DNA of 64,000 bases from assembly GCF_034702125.1 (NCBI RefSeq), contig NC_085872.1, positions 34,148,588 through 34,212,587 of the forward strand, read 5' to 3'. This DNA comes from Engraulis encrasicolus (taxonomy: Eukaryota > Chordata > Actinopteri > Clupeiformes > Engraulidae). Positions within the stretch are counted from its first letter, which is position 1. The number at the start of each line of letters is the position of its first letter. The position numbers and the translations under genes are program-made. The notes under the pieces are model-generated. The model ran no database searches. It saw only the letters and a list, made by a program, of their open reading frames with translations, and had not been told where the DNA came from. This document shows positions 24,434 to 37,290 of the stretch, piece after piece.

Positions 24434-26108
24434 TCAGCGAGGCAGAGGCACCACCACCTCCACATAGCTACAGGGGAAGAATCCTGACTGGCCACGCACC
24501 GAACCCTCAAACCAATTCTCGTCGATCTGATTGGTCAGGGTGATGACGTCGCCCTCCTGGAAGCCCAGCTCGTTGGCATTCTCGGGCTCGAAGTCGTACA
24601 GCGCCTTGCAGCATGGCTGCTCTGTAGCTATGGAAGACAAACGAGAAGGACACACAGAGACAGAGAGGGGTGGGGGGGATAAGAGAGGAGGAGAAAAAGG
24701 AGGGAGGAGAAGAGGGAGGGAGGAGAGCAGATCAGAAGAGACAGGTGATTTACAAGATGAATGATTTTGGGTATGACATAGTATGTGTTGACAAAACTTG
24801 AATTGCCTTTCCCAGAGTAGTATTGATTAGAGGAAAATAAGAAGTTCAAGCAGACTGTACTGCATGTGATCTGGACATACTGTAAGTGAATGTAAAAGGT
24901 AATGAGCGTTGTGCACAGTGGTGGGGAGATGAAGCATGTTTTATGACACACCAGTCCAGAAATGACGTGCATGAAATAAAAACCGAAATCTTAATCCAAC
25001 AACCCATCTAACAAACCAGGGACTGAGGTTGCAAATTAGCTATCTAGCTATAAACCTTCCATGTATTCACATCTGCAAGTTGTGTCATGGCTCTGCCATG
25101 TCATGTTTTTAACAATGTGCATTGCATTGTCCCTGCCAAATAAACTACAAATAAATAAACAAACCACCTTTTTCAGTGTTACAAGTTAATACAATGGTTT
25201 TGTAGACTACTTACATGTAAATCACCTAGCTAGTTCAGCAATATCTCTACACTTCTTACATTTCTACGGCTCAAGACTTCATTGCTCAAGTGGAAAAATG
25301 AGTGCATGTGTCTGACTTGCTCTGTGGAGTTGAAGGATACCCATCCCAACGTCTTTTCCTGAAACTACTCAAACGGTCTCCTCCCTCTCTCCATGTGGAA
25401 AAAGCAGGATATCAAGAACAGGCTTGATCAGTGTATAGTGTACTCTATGAGGGGTATTCGGCACAAAATACCATGTGACAGTCATCCTTAGAAAACGCTG
25501 TTGCCACACTATAAACAAAAGTACCATCAGATTTTTTGTTGGCTTTTGTGCTTTATTTACGATAGGTCAGTGACAAAGGGACAGGAAACGAGTGGGGAGA
25601 GGGAAACAGGGAAGGATTGGCAACATGACTTAGGCCGGAGTCGAACCCGCGTCACTAGTGTAGTAACCTTGGGCAGTCGTGGCCTAGTGGTTAGAGAGTT
25701 GGTCTTTCAATATAGGGGTTGCAGGTTCGAATCCCCCCTAACCTCTCCCTACATCTCCATCCATGGCTGAAGTGCCCTTGAGCAAGGCACCTAACCCCAA
25801 ATTGCTCCAGGGACTGTAACCAATACCCTGACAAATAATAACTGTAAGTCGCTTTGAATAAATGAAAGCGTCAGCTAAGTGAAATGTAATGTAATGTAAT
25901 GTAACCTGGTGCCCTACCATTAGGCCAAGTTGGTTGATTATTATTTTCTCTATATTGGAAGACAATGGTCTGGCCTCCCAGCCAATACATGCCATTTAAA
26001 GCAAAATAATGAAATAAGTCATTGTGCAGCCCAATTCATTTTGCTCGGATATGGCAAACAAGCAAAGTTTTTAGATGCGTCCTAGCATCTCTATAAGAGG
26101 GTATATCC

Positions 26109-26176
<68 letters not shown>

Positions 26177-29100
26177 TTCCAGGGCCCCTTTGCATAGACG
26201 GACGCATCTTTGTCAGCCTGTCAGACTTGTTAAGAATGACCCTCAATGATTCTTGAAAGTTTGGCAAAAACACATTCCACGCTCATTTTGTAGAAAATCA
26301 ATAAAAAAACGTCATGGTCAAAAACATCCAGGCCATGATCAAAGGCTCTGTTACACACATGTACATTTGTTTTCAAGGCTTAATTGAAGTTTCATTATTT
26401 TTAAGACACTTTCCCAATGAGTTCAGATCAAAATGTACTATCTTTTTTTGATTGCTCAAGATGTGTCCTATTCGTCACCGCTTTCGTACCACATTCAGTC
26501 ACAGTCAGATATCTTCTAAAGACAGTAAATTCAGGCATGAACAATGCCATCTAGATTACCGAGGACCCCTTTTCAAACCTTCATACCGCATGCTATACAA
26601 TCACTGAAGCTCCTGTAAGTTTACCATTTTCTCTTGAATGCGTTAATTCACTTGTACATTGCTACCGTCACAAGCATAGCAGGTCAACATTATTTCACTG
26701 GTATCTCCTGTATCTTTCACCTGATTTCATCCGCTTCATTTAAGTCATACAGTAGAGAATAAAACATGGGTAGGGCCTTTGTATTAGTAGTCAGAGTAAC
26801 AGAAGTTAGCCACTCTCTGCACCATTTCCATCCATAATATTCACCTGATCATGTCTGTAAGTGTACATTTGTTTGTAGTGTGTGTCTATCATCAATCTAT
26901 CGAAAGAATTTGATTGTAATTCAAACCAGGTTTTCCATCCATACACACACACACCCATACAAGTCCAAATGTACATGTGAAGAGTTCAGATGCAAAACCC
27001 CCTAACTCCATTTCTGAAGACCTGCACTTCTATATTTTTAGAGAACCCTGTTGTTGGTTTGGTTTACATTCATGTACTTGATAATACATATAAATAGTTA
27101 TATTACATAAATAAAATATAAAATATGCAATTTTGATAGCTTTGTATTAAATAAAAATGAATTAAGATTATTTTCTGAAAAGGCACTTAGGGGGTTTTGC
27201 ATCTGAACTCTTCATGTACAGAGACTTAGTAACACCTTTTCACCCATTCAGTGCTTGATGTCCAAATCAGAAAGGCAAAAGTGGCAGCTTCACAGTGCAA
27301 GAGCATTGTACTTTGTATTGTCATGAAAATTTAACGTATGTCCAGCACTTTTTGGCTGTTCGGGTATTGTCTGTTTCAGGAAGCCAAACCAAGCCTTTCT
27401 GATGAGGACCTATTGTCAGTACATCACCGTGACATTTCAGTAGGGGACTCACAACGCTGACGCACGGAGCTTCGGTTGAATGAGGGCGGAGCTACAACCA
27501 CAAAGGATTAAACACAGAGCAAAAAGCATTCAAACAAACTTCAAAAGTGCGTACACCATGGCCACTGTGGGTATCCTCTTGATACAAGTAGTACAATCAT
27601 TAACATGCGATACCAATGTCCTGTGATATGATGCCTAAGTTACGGTATATTACGCTAAAACCATTAAGTTAGAACATTAGACTAGAGGTGACCCCGCCGC
27701 CTTTTTAACGGCAATCCGTGGCAGACATCAGTCCCAGACCTGAGAAATGGAAATGAATGGAGAAGGGGGCTCACCTCTGTCAAACAATGGCTTAATAATG
27801 TGTTAATGTCCATCCACACACTATACAAGGACAACAGTTTAAGTGTGTTGCTAAATATCAACATAATTAATGTAATTTCATTTTTAAATGTATTTTATCG
27901 ACTCATAGGATTTAAGTAGATATTTAGCCTGACATTTCAAATCTGCTCTTTGATTAATGTGTTACCGGTACTTCACATTAACACAGTTTGTCCATTTGTT
28001 GTCAGATGTGGGCAGGTTCTCCATTGATTTGCATTGACTGAAGGTACCTACACAAGGTGGGAGGCTGCACTTGCCGTTTCCCAGAGAAATTGGTGTGCGG
28101 ATTGCCGTGTCACCTCTAGTCTAATGTTCTACCTGTATGGTTAAAACAGGCATGGAATCTGACAAGACAAGAAAAGAGAAGAGAAGAGAAGAGAATGGTC
28201 CTGTTACCTGGGGAGTAAGATGGTGGAGCAGAGGAGGGAGGAGCATAGCCCCCGTTGGAGCTCCCCTCATCGGAGTAGCTGTAGGCAGGCCTGGGCCGAG
28301 GGGTGCGTGTCTGACGAGGCTGGGCCTGGGCCTCGTTCACCCTGGACAATAGACAGACACATTAGAGAGAGAGAGAGCCATACTTGTAGGTGTGAGACAG
28401 GCTCTGTATATCTATTATTATCTATTGATCCGTGGTATTTGTCATTCCCTGTCTTGCTCTCTTTAACCCATTGTGTCCTGAAGCAACACATACGCTGCAT
28501 TCTAGTTCTTGAAATTTTATTTTATTAAAGATGTGGGTATGTTAGAGCTGAATGAACACCATACTAGTGCAAAATGAAGGTTCTAGGTTTTAAATGTAAC
28601 CTATTTCATGTTTGTATGTGCTTCAGAGTCTGATATATTTAGGATTTAATAGGCAGAGGGCACCTTTTCCCAAAAAGGGCTTAGGACAAAATGGGTTAAG
28701 CTGTTATTTTCCTTACCAGTCCAATCATACTGCCTTGCTTGTCCATACTACCCTGCCTATTATAATTGTCGTGGTCTATAACTAAAATGTTATAGTGTGC
28801 GAGTGTGCCTGTGTGCGCGTGCACGTGCGTGTGTGTGTGTGCGCGCGTGTGTGTGCGCGCGTGTGTGTGTGGTGTTAAAAAAAATAAGCTTACTTTTCCA
28901 CCATCTTTGCAGAAAGTTCCTCCAGGACTTGTGTGGCTTGCCTGTGGTACTGCAGCTGGGACTCCACCAAAGCTGCCAGCTGACTAACCTGCTCAGCCTG
29001 CACACACACACACACATCAACCTTCTGTAGAGAAGCTACTGTAGAATCACAGTGAGAAGCCCTCATACACCGCACCGCGCCTTAGGGCACAGCTGTCATC

Positions 29101-32100
29101 AATCATCACTAGATGCTGCATCGCTGGATCCAAACACGCATTAGGGGGGTGCCAAAATACACAAATTGGGAGTGAAAAACTAAACATTTCACATTAAAAT
29201 TACAGACGGATCATATCTTTACACCGCATTCCACATTATTATGCAAATGACATTTTTCGCTGTTTCCCCAAATAATCAATACAAATGACAGTCGTCATAA
29301 TTTTCAAGTCATCAGCCATTAGAGTACAATTTAAAAGTTTTTGAATGAACCTTCCAATGATGACGGTATTTTTTTAAATAATAAAATACTTTAAATGCTC
29401 TGTTCCACATTATTACGCAAAATAGTTTTGTAGTGTTGTAATCCAAATTTCTTTCTTTTTTTCCCATTTACCTCAAAACAGTTGGAATTTGGTACCTTCT
29501 AAATTACATTTCAATGTTCAATACTTGGTGATAAGCTCTTTGTCTTAGTAACTGGAATGCTGCGATTAACATTGAAGTCAATGGTAGGGCATTGCATGGG
29601 AGTTATGGAAGCCCAGATATCCTTGATGCTTTGCTCTCAGCTGTTTTTGTTTGTTTGGTCTGGTGACCCACACTTCACTCTTCAATAGACATAAAACCCC
29701 ATTGAAAATGAATGGGATGCTATGTCTGGTGAGTTAGAATGTCATCACCTCCAAAGCACCTACACGTGGCATGGAAATCTACGGGTATATTGAAGAGTGA
29801 AGTGTGGGTCACCAGACCAAACAAACAAAAACAGCTGAGAGCAAAGCATCAAGGATATCTAGGCTTCCATAACTCCCATGCAATGCCCTGCCATTGACTT
29901 CAATGTTAAACGCAGCATTCCAGTTACAGCTTATGACCAAGTTTTGAACATCGAAATGTAATTTAGAAGGTACCAAATGCCAACTGTTTTGATGTAAATG
30001 GGAAAAAAAGAAAGAAATTTGTATTACAACACTACAAAACTGCTTTGCGTAATAATTTGGAACAGAGCATTTTGGGCATTTTAAGTTTTTTGTTATTTAA
30101 AAAAATACCGTTATCATTGGAAGGTTCATTCAAAAACTTTTGAATTGTACTCTAATGGCCGATTACTTGAAAATTATGACGACTGTCATTTCTATTGATT
30201 ATTTAGGAAAACGGCAAAAAATGTCATTTGCGTAATAATGTGAAATGCGGTGTATTTGTGGGCAAAGCAACAAAATCAGCAAGGGATCAAATACTTATTC
30301 TCACTGTGTATACCTAGATGACCATACATGGCAACCCACACAAAGTCATCACTTGTTGCTGAGTGCTGTTGACTGACATCGGTCTCTGTGTCCTGCTCAA
30401 TTATTTACCTTTTCAACAGCTTCATCAGAACTAGTTTTCATGCTGCCCACCCACAACATTTGACCTTCTCATTTTATGGCGAAAACCAGGATTGTTTTTC
30501 TGCAATAAAAACACGAGGGGACGCTCTTTGAACGCAAGTGCCTCAGGTGGAAGTGAGTGTGTGGTGGGTCTCATCATGCTATAAGGTGAAACTTCCACTT
30601 TCACAAAACCGCAACTTCTCCTTTAATGGGCTCTCCTAGACATCTTCCCACCCACCACACCCAGAGGATTTCATCAGCATGACGGGTCCATAGCTTTCTC
30701 ACGGTCCGGGTACGAGACCTACGTATCCTGCAGTCTCATGGTCTTACATAGTACGTGGCAATACGCATCTGAAATGCCACTGAAATAGCCACAGTATTTC
30801 CCGGTTGTTTACTTTTATGCTCATGTCTGTCTGTAAGGAGGGGTGTGCTCAGTGCTGTGTTGCACAGGAAGTACTCAGCTACTCAAACAGGTCATTTCCA
30901 AATCTTGGGTGCTCTGCTGGATCCAACACTATTCTTGATTTAATTATAGCTTTAAGGGGTCACATGAACACATAAAGGAAATAAAACAGTACATCAGTGA
31001 TATAAATATTGGAAACATTTTTTTGTGCAATCCATGTATGGGAAAGAGAGTGAGAGAGAGAGAGTGACAGTGAGAGAGCGAGACAGAGCGAGAGAGAGCG
31101 AGAGCGAGAGCGAGAGCGAGAGCGAGAGAGAGAGAAAGCAAGAGAGAGCACGACAGAGAGAGAGTACGTGAGAGGAAGTGTGTGTGTTCTTACATCAGTT
31201 GCCAGCAGGTTGTGCATGCTACTCTCTGCCGCCTCTCTTGACTCCTCAAATTTCTCCATTGCCTGGCGCAGCTCCTCGTCAGGAATCTTCCCCTGCCTTT
31301 TCTTCTTGTAATCAAAGTCCAGCCGCCTGCTCTCCATTTTTTTCAGGTGATGCTGTGAGGATTAGAGGTTGAGTACAGTACAGTAGCCTAGACAGTGCCA
31401 TTTTCTGGTCCACTAGAACAGTGGTTTTTAACCTTGCTTTCTTCACGCACCCCCCTTACCTGTGCCCAAGACAAGCCGCGCACCCCCCACCCAAATTTCT
31501 ACACGTGTATACTGTATACGCACTAAAAAAAGGATTTAAGTGATTCATTACAATAATTATTGTTTGAAACATTAACCAATACCTCAATGCCTTTACATGG
31601 GGACCAAAACATGTAATTTGGTCTTGATATGGTCTAATTATAATGTTTGCTAGCAGAATTTTGGTCACAACCTCAACACAAAGGTTAAGAACCACTGCAC
31701 TATAAGACCATGCTTTCTAGTGGTGTCAACAATGATCGATTCGGCGATCCGATCCAATCCAATGCGGGGCATGGACGATCCAGGATCGATGCGGCAAGTT
31801 CCAGGATCGATGCAGCAATTTTTTTAAGTTTCAATTACTTCCGTGGATATTTCGAGAGCAAATTAATGTTAAATTAAATAAAAGTACTTCAAAGCATTGC
31901 AAGACTGATCCAGACTGATACAGAAAACAGCCAATAAATTGTTACTCAGTATCTGACTACTTGTATTGCCTTATGACTGATGAAACATTTGCTTTCCTTT
32001 CAGTAGAAATATAATTCATTGCAATGCATTGTAGAATTGAATCGGATCGGATCGAATCGCATAGAATCGAATCGAATCGGATCGCTACCTCCCGAATCGT

Positions 32101-33799
32101 GATCGAATCGGATCGTGAGGGCAGTGCCAATCCACACCACTAATGCTTTAATTTTCTTTACACAGCTTTTTTTTTCTAATTTACATGGAAAAGCACAAGC
32201 AATTATTGAGGAAATTAGGATATTATTGAGGAAATGTTGAAATGTAAGGTCCAATGCATTATTTATGTACCTGAATGTCTTTCAGGTCCTTGTCAACCAG
32301 GGTCTGGAAAGGGTCAATGAAGTTCTGCTTGACGTCTATATCCAGTGAGTCCTTCACCTCCGCCAGTCTCCTCATAGACTCTCCAACCTCAAGGAGGGCT
32401 CCACCTTTCAATTATCAAACAAGAAATATACTGTAGGCCTACGTTATGCCAAGTAAGGCTATATCTGAGAGTGTTTGGTTCAGTGAATGACCTTTTAACT
32501 GCCGCTATGCAGCCATCACTCTAGTATAAAAAGATCTTTAACATACACAAGGTAACACTTTATAATACAGACTCCTTGTTAAGCATTAGATATGACATTT
32601 ATTAAGCATTATTCAAACCTTAAATAACCCTTTGTAAAACATTTGTTAACCATTATCTCTTTATTAGTTAATGAGTTTTTCCACATGTATTGGTAGTTTA
32701 ACCGTATTCCCCACTACACGTATGATAATGCAAGTTTCAAGTAGAACACAATACGCCCTGAAGAAGGCCATAAGGGCGAAACGCGTAGGCATTGTAGCCA
32801 AATAAAAAAGGAAAAAAATTGCAACCTTGAGTGCCTCAGCATCTGTCTACCTGGACCAAGTTTGAGAACCCCTGCATTGATGAGCACCAAGGAAAAGGTG
32901 AAGACCCAGAAGCAATCCAATTACCTGCTTGTGTTTGATTCAAGTAGAACATTTAAATGTGACATTAGCCAATCAGTCAAACACGGCCCCTCTCTCTTAC
33001 CAAAGTTGGTGCCTGATCCCAGCTCTTGGGCATACTTCATCATGCACTCCCCAAGGAGGCCCTCTGCCTGAGGGTAGCCTGGGCTACGGGGCTGCTGCCC
33101 TCTGATTTTGGACACCGAGGACATCATGGAGAGCTTTGCTCTGGATGCTGGGACGGGACACAATCAGTAGTGAGACAGAACAAAATAACAAAGCTGTTGG
33201 TAAGAAAAGACAAGAGGGAGTGATATGGGGGAGGGAGGGTCCAAGTAAAGGCAAGAAAGGGTGGGGATGGCAGTGCAGCAGCAGCAGAACACCTCACCTG
33301 GATTAGGCTGGAGAAACTCTGTTGTTCTACCCAGGACGTCCACTATGGCTTTGCTTGTTATGTCAGCTTTCTATTCATTACACAGAATAAAGTAATTGAA
33401 TAAGCAATTCATTTCGAAAAGATCACTTTTTCCACAACTAGATCCTAACCCATTCTTGTGCCAAGTCATATGATTATGCATTATGTTCTGCCTGGCAACG
33501 ATTTATGCTTTGGTCAGTATATGCGAGTCTATGCTAATTAAAATTAATAAACATATGTACCACATCTATTCAATTGTAGTGCTTGTCTTGAAAACATTAA
33601 AGAAAATATTAAAGAAGACAAAAAACAGTGTGATGGGTGGTTCTTGACATACATAGTTGCTCAATCTAGGAGAGCATCAAGAGAGTGGGAGTTAACTGCA
33701 ATACAAAACCACCATGGCACGTCACTCACTCGCTCAAGCTCTATGAAGTCCTCATCGAGTTTGGTTCCCTCTGCATTCCCCACTTTCTCACTCATCAAC

Positions 33800-33879
<80 letters not shown>

Positions 33880-36800
33880 CATTTTCGATCATCTCATTTT
33901 TGTTGCAAAAACAGAACAGACAAACACCCGGTGTTTGCAGTTACAATACACTCAGTTGAGGTTATTGGTTACAGTCCACCGAGCAATGTGGGGTTAGGTA
34001 CTTTCAACCATGGATGGAGGTGTAGGGAGAGGTCAGGTGGGATTTGAACCTACATCTCCCAGATGGAAAGGCAATCTCTCAAAGCACTAGGCCACGGCTG
34101 CCCCCATTAGCCCTCAAACATTCATTTCAGTTTGTATATTATACTCGTTTGCTTTAACATTACAGGACCTAGGACTTACTGTCAATTATTTTGATTGTAG
34201 AAAGGCTTCAGTCATTTCAACAGTTGTACATTGTGATTGCGCACAATGGAACAGTAATCTCTACCACTGATACAGAATAGAGTAGTAGTATACTATATAA
34301 TAGTACACAGTATACATAAGTTATCTCCACTGTACACTGAATGGAATGACCACTTGTTTCCACGATGTACCCAGAATTGCTATATTCTCCACACCAAGTT
34401 CTATAACTGTTTTGCATACTGTAGGAATGTTATATAAAACAGTTGGGGTTTTGCAATAACATGTTTTTGAATGGCTGAATCTTTCTACCTTGATAAAAAC
34501 TGCAGTTAAAATCACATGGCAAGTTCTCAAAGGTGATGGTGATGGTGATGTAATGTGGGCTGGAATGAGCACTGAGACATCATGTTAGATAACCTTCATT
34601 CTTTTGACTGCTTTCCTTGAAGCTCTCAATGTCAGTAAACATGTGGCGCACCTTCCTGGCTCTTCACAACATACTGGCCTCAGTGATTAGCGCACTTAAA
34701 CACTGTTAAACACTGCACTGTGTAATATTTTTAGTAGTTAATTTCCAGAATTCATGCTGCATGACAAATGTTACCTTTTCCATGAATACTTACCACTACC
34801 ATCAAAGTCTAAGTATTCATTATGACTGGAAAAATCACATTTTTCATAGGTGAAAAGGGGGACCCCATGTTCCGGCATTTTGAATTTCCAGAAATAGACA
34901 TTTTTAGCAAAACTTAAGCAATACTTTGGTCATACTAGTAAACAACCATTAGTTTATTCTTTAGTAAATATTCATGAAAATATCAAATTTGGCAATAGTT
35001 TCAATGAGTAGCATAGCTGCAATACCTACTTTGGCTACCATCCTACACAGTGTACCTGTAACGGCACGCTTTGTATTTGACACATAAAACAGAAAGAAAA
35101 TGTTTAAAAAGAAAGAAGAGGAGCATTTCTCACAATCTCAGAGTATTTAGGAAGTAGGCTAAATCTGTGCCAGGAATGGATCTGACTATGTATCAAAAAT
35201 GGTCTGACTTTGCCATAAAAAGTTTTGCCACTTCGGCTGGAAAAGTTCATGTAGTCCCCACAGTTATTCTCCTCCTTTCTTTCTTTCCCCGAGATCTCAT
35301 TTGAAATGTTTTCCCTCAGATCAGCAAAATTCACTCCTGAATGCCATTGCTCTTTCCCTCCACACACACACGCTCATGAGTGAAGGGGAAACACAGCACT
35401 TCCTCTTCACCAGTTACGCCTAGTGACTGTATCGGCTCGGATTTGTGCAGCCTTCTGTGTTTTGCAACTGCAGCAAAGCAGGGAACTGACTTTCATGAAA
35501 TGTAACGGAGCAATAAGAAGGCAAACACAAAAGCTGATTTATCAAACTAGCATTTTCATTTAGTATGATTCCCTCTCCTCTAACCCCCTCCCACACACAC
35601 TTGCGCTGTTGATCGACGCTGCTAGCACTGGAGAGAGGAGATTTGCATTAATATGACCGAACAGAAGCATGTTTATTATCTGTCCATCAGATTCCCTCTG
35701 GACCACCCAACCCATACCCTGAACCCTGTTGGAGTACATCACAGTTGATTGTATGCATTTCACTGAAAAGGTAGACTCTAACTGAAGTGTAGACTCAAAC
35801 ACTGACTCCATTGTATAAGGCCTCGCCGTATAACTCGGAACAGCTGTGCCACAGGCCCCAGTGAGCTATGTGCTAGGAGATCATTCGAAAAAAACACCTC
35901 AAACCCAGAGATTTCATATGGGCCCTTAGGTAAGTGGTGTTTATTGATATTTTTGTTTTCATAAGATTTATTTCTTTTTAAGGACAAGGTATGCATGAAT
36001 GCTAGTTCTCTGTTTTGATTTAGTCTAACCCCCACTACACCTGACCCACACTGAGAAGAGAGAGAGAGGGGGATGGGGTGAGAGAGAAAAGGAGGGTGAG
36101 GGTTACCAGGCAGGTATGCATTACAGTGGAATCTGGTCTGACAGCTTTGCAGCACACAGAATTGTGTCATTCTTTTTTAAAGAGTCAAGACCAACACCCA
36201 AGCCAATGTAAAGTAAACCAGACAAAGGCAAGGCAACACACTGTGTCCTTACCATTTTTCCACATGTGTTGTCCCAAAACAGACCCGGATAGCATAGCAA
36301 ATGCAGCCATATGAATACAGGCGTGCAAGATGCTGGCTTGCTGTTTGCCTTGTCATGCACCTCTCCATTTTTCTCCAGCCTGCAGCCTTATGCATACAAT
36401 GGCAAGGAATAGCAACATTTTTTATAGCAACTTTTTATGTTGCCCATTGGAGAATACCAGGGAGGAAATATCCCACTGATACAACCCCCCAAGCAATGGC
36501 CAACAAATGTAGGCCTAAACTGTAATTCTACTAAACTGTAGAATGAAAAAAAAAATCAGCGCAGACTATTGGCACCTTGCGACCATAACTTCATCATGCT
36601 GAACTAGATCAAAAACAACAAGAAGGCGTTGAGCATAAGATTCCCCAGAAATCAAAATGACAAATATGCCTGCGTAAATAAACCGACAGACTGCAGTGCC
36701 GAAAAACACTGACAATAAAAATAGCCTACAGGAGCCAGAACAGCCAAAGCTTATCATTCAATTTGATAACTTGTAAAGTTTGGGCAAAAGTTGAAGTATT

Positions 36801-37056
36801 AGTGTGAAGTTTGCTTGACTTGCATCTTCGTGTTTGATCAACACACGATACTTTGCCGTCTGTCTACACAAGTGATTGTGGCAAAAATGAAACGGTATTT
36901 TTTAACCAATGTGTTGCGTACACAAGGACCTTAACGTTTAAGTTAATCGTGAAAGTTCCGCCAACGTTGGCCTCCAAGTGAAGTGCGTAAAGTTGAAAAC
37001 TTATGTCTCACCTGACTTGCTTTATAAAACTGCTTCTTCAACCCAGCCACAGACAT
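24434..37056 (-). CDS. sh3gl1: endophilin-A2 (SH3GL1-type BAR and SH3 protein)
   Basis: Membrane-bending endocytic protein. The BAR domain shapes vesicle necks and the SH3 domain recruits dynamin and synaptojanin. Nine exons in frame: 37056-37012, 33798-33730, 33370-33298, 33147-33001, 32404-32271, 31352-31194, 28997-28894, 28341-28208, 24627-24434; 352 codons plus stop (human SH3GL1 368). [15 protein letters not shown] forms the amphipathic N-terminal helix. BAR core: [55 protein letters not shown] shortened Pro/Ser-rich linker follows (about 244-290), then the SH3 domain ([29 protein letters not shown]) ending VPLPR. The GLLGECM and [12 protein letters not shown] wording favours SH3GL1 over SH3GL2/3. 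Which fish duplicate (a or b) cannot be told. Introns carry hAT MITEs, a fold-back element, a ribozyme-bearing Penelope remnant and splice-site microsatellites. Confidence 0.95.
25670..25905 (+). repeat. tRNA-derived SINE (family 2, HpaI-type tail)
   Basis: Polymerase III A box (TGGCCTAGTGG) and B box (GGTTCGAATCC) are followed by a conserved middle (GCCCTTGAGCAAGGCACC). The tail (GTAAGTCGCTTTGAATAAA, AGCGTCAGCTAAGTG) ends in ATGTA-type repeats. The tail resembles L2-derived tails of fish HpaI-type SINEs. Confidence 0.85.
26108..26176. repeat. (TCTG)n tetranucleotide microsatellite
   Basis: About 17 units in sh3gl1 intron 8. A shorter (CAGA)n of the complementary motif lies at 17541-17572 in stap2 intron 5. 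Confidence 0.9.
28467..28695. mobile_element. piggyBac-like MITE, inverted uninterrupted copy
   Basis: It lies between TTAA 28463-28466 and TTAA 28696-28699. The ends read CCCATTGTGTCCTG and GGACAAAATGGG. The copy is inverted relative to the 4.2 kb one. It lies in sh3gl1 intron 6 upstream of no other element. Confidence 0.8.
28800..28872. repeat. (TG/CG)n tract beside sh3gl1 exon 7
   Basis: Alternating TG/CG about 20 nt beyond the exon 7 donor (28894). It reads (CA/CG)n in the transcript. Confidence 0.9.
29222..30252. mobile_element. 1-kb palindromic fold-back element flanked by TA
   Basis: Two inverted arms of about 465 bp (outer ends CACCGCATTCCACATT and AATGTGAAATGCGGTG) around a spacer of about 100 bp near 29688-29788. 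Dinucleotide TA abuts both ends. No ORF. It lies in sh3gl1 intron 6. Confidence 0.75.
30255..30312 (+). mobile_element. terminal remnant of a Tc1-like transposon
   Basis: The sequence AAGGGATCAAATACTTATTC followed by TCACTGTGTA resembles the terminal repeat of fish Tc1-like elements. The opposite end was not recognised. It directly abuts the fold-back element. Confidence 0.45.
31031..31165. repeat. imperfect (GA)n tract in sh3gl1 intron 6
   Basis: GA and GAGCGA units about 30 nt beyond the exon 6 donor. Confidence 0.9.
31419..31697. mobile_element. hAT-type MITE, 279 bp
   Basis: Inverted ends CAGTGGTTTTTAACCTT and AAGGTTAAGAACCACTG. Flanks CACTAGAA (31411-31418) and CACTATAA (31698-31705) form an 8-bp target duplication with one mismatch. 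It lies in sh3gl1 intron 5. Confidence 0.8.
31718..32142. mobile_element. hAT-type MITE with GAATCG repeats, 425 bp
   Basis: Ends TAGTGGTGT and ACACCACTA. Flanks ATGCTTTC (31710-31717) and ATGCTTTA (32143-32150). Both halves contain runs of GATCGATGC or ATCGAATCGG-like hexamers. It sits 20 bp from the preceding hAT MITE. Confidence 0.8.
32700..32850 (+). mobile_element. Penelope-like element 3' remnant with hammerhead core
   Basis: Short non-coding remnant with a hammerhead-type core at 32755-32790, followed by an A-rich AATAAAAAAGG stretch. It lies in sh3gl1 intron 4, 150 bp from the exon at 33001. Confidence 0.5.
32755..32790 (+). ncRNA. minimal hammerhead ribozyme-like motif, divergent
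   Basis: Order seen: GCC (stem I), CTGAAGA core (32758-32764), an imperfect stem II (GGCC/GGGC, loop ATAA), GAAAC (32778-32782), two-base loop, GTA cleavage triplet (32785-32787), GGC (stem I). Position 7 of CUGANGA tolerates any base. The layout is the one known for Penelope-like elements. Confidence 0.5.
33799..33878. repeat. (GA)n array forming the exon 2 polypyrimidine tract of sh3gl1
   Basis: About 38 GA units touching the acceptor AG of exon 2 (exon starts 33798). Read on the minus strand it is (CT)n then AG. Confidence 0.95.
33945..34110 (-). repeat. SINE family 2, 3'-truncated copy
   Basis: Minus-strand head with the A-box-like GTGGCCTAGTG and B-box-like AGGTTCAAATCCC. The body matches the 25.7 kb copy and lacks the tail. 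It lies in sh3gl1 intron 1. Confidence 0.75.
34714..35058. mobile_element. MITE family 'GGTGCACTGTGTAGGA', copy 2, inverted
   Basis: It starts GCACTGTGTAATATTT and ends CATCCTACACAGTGTACCT. The internal sequence matches copy 1 in reverse. Confidence 0.7.
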
Positions 37057-37290
37057 CTTTGCCAAAGGTGTTGACGTTCAAAGTAGTGATAATAGAGAAA
37101 TATGTAAAGCAAATTAGCCTATCTTATTTAACAGAGCTCCTCTTTTCCAAAGTTTCATCAAATCGATGTCTTTAAATTCCACTACGTCTTCACCGCACTC
37201 CGATCTTCGCGTCTTCAAAACTTCAGCGCCAGGCAAATGAAGTTGCGGTTTGGAAAGGGGAAATAACAGCTACTTCCGGGTCATTTAAAT
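37057..37290 (-). promoter_or_regulatory. probable sh3gl1 5' UTR and promoter
   Basis: The sequence directly upstream of the sh3gl1 start codon is CpG-containing. It has a consensus ETS-family site, CCGGAAGT on the minus strand at 37272-37279, typical of TATA-less promoters of broadly expressed genes. The transcription start is not determined. Confidence 0.45.

Noticed and set aside
25680..25740. Possible tRNA gene (A and B boxes)
   Set aside because: The head continues into a SINE body and tail, with other copies in the window; the cloverleaf is not intact. The SINE heads at 6.25, 15.8, 34.0 and 43.0 kb were rejected for the same reason.
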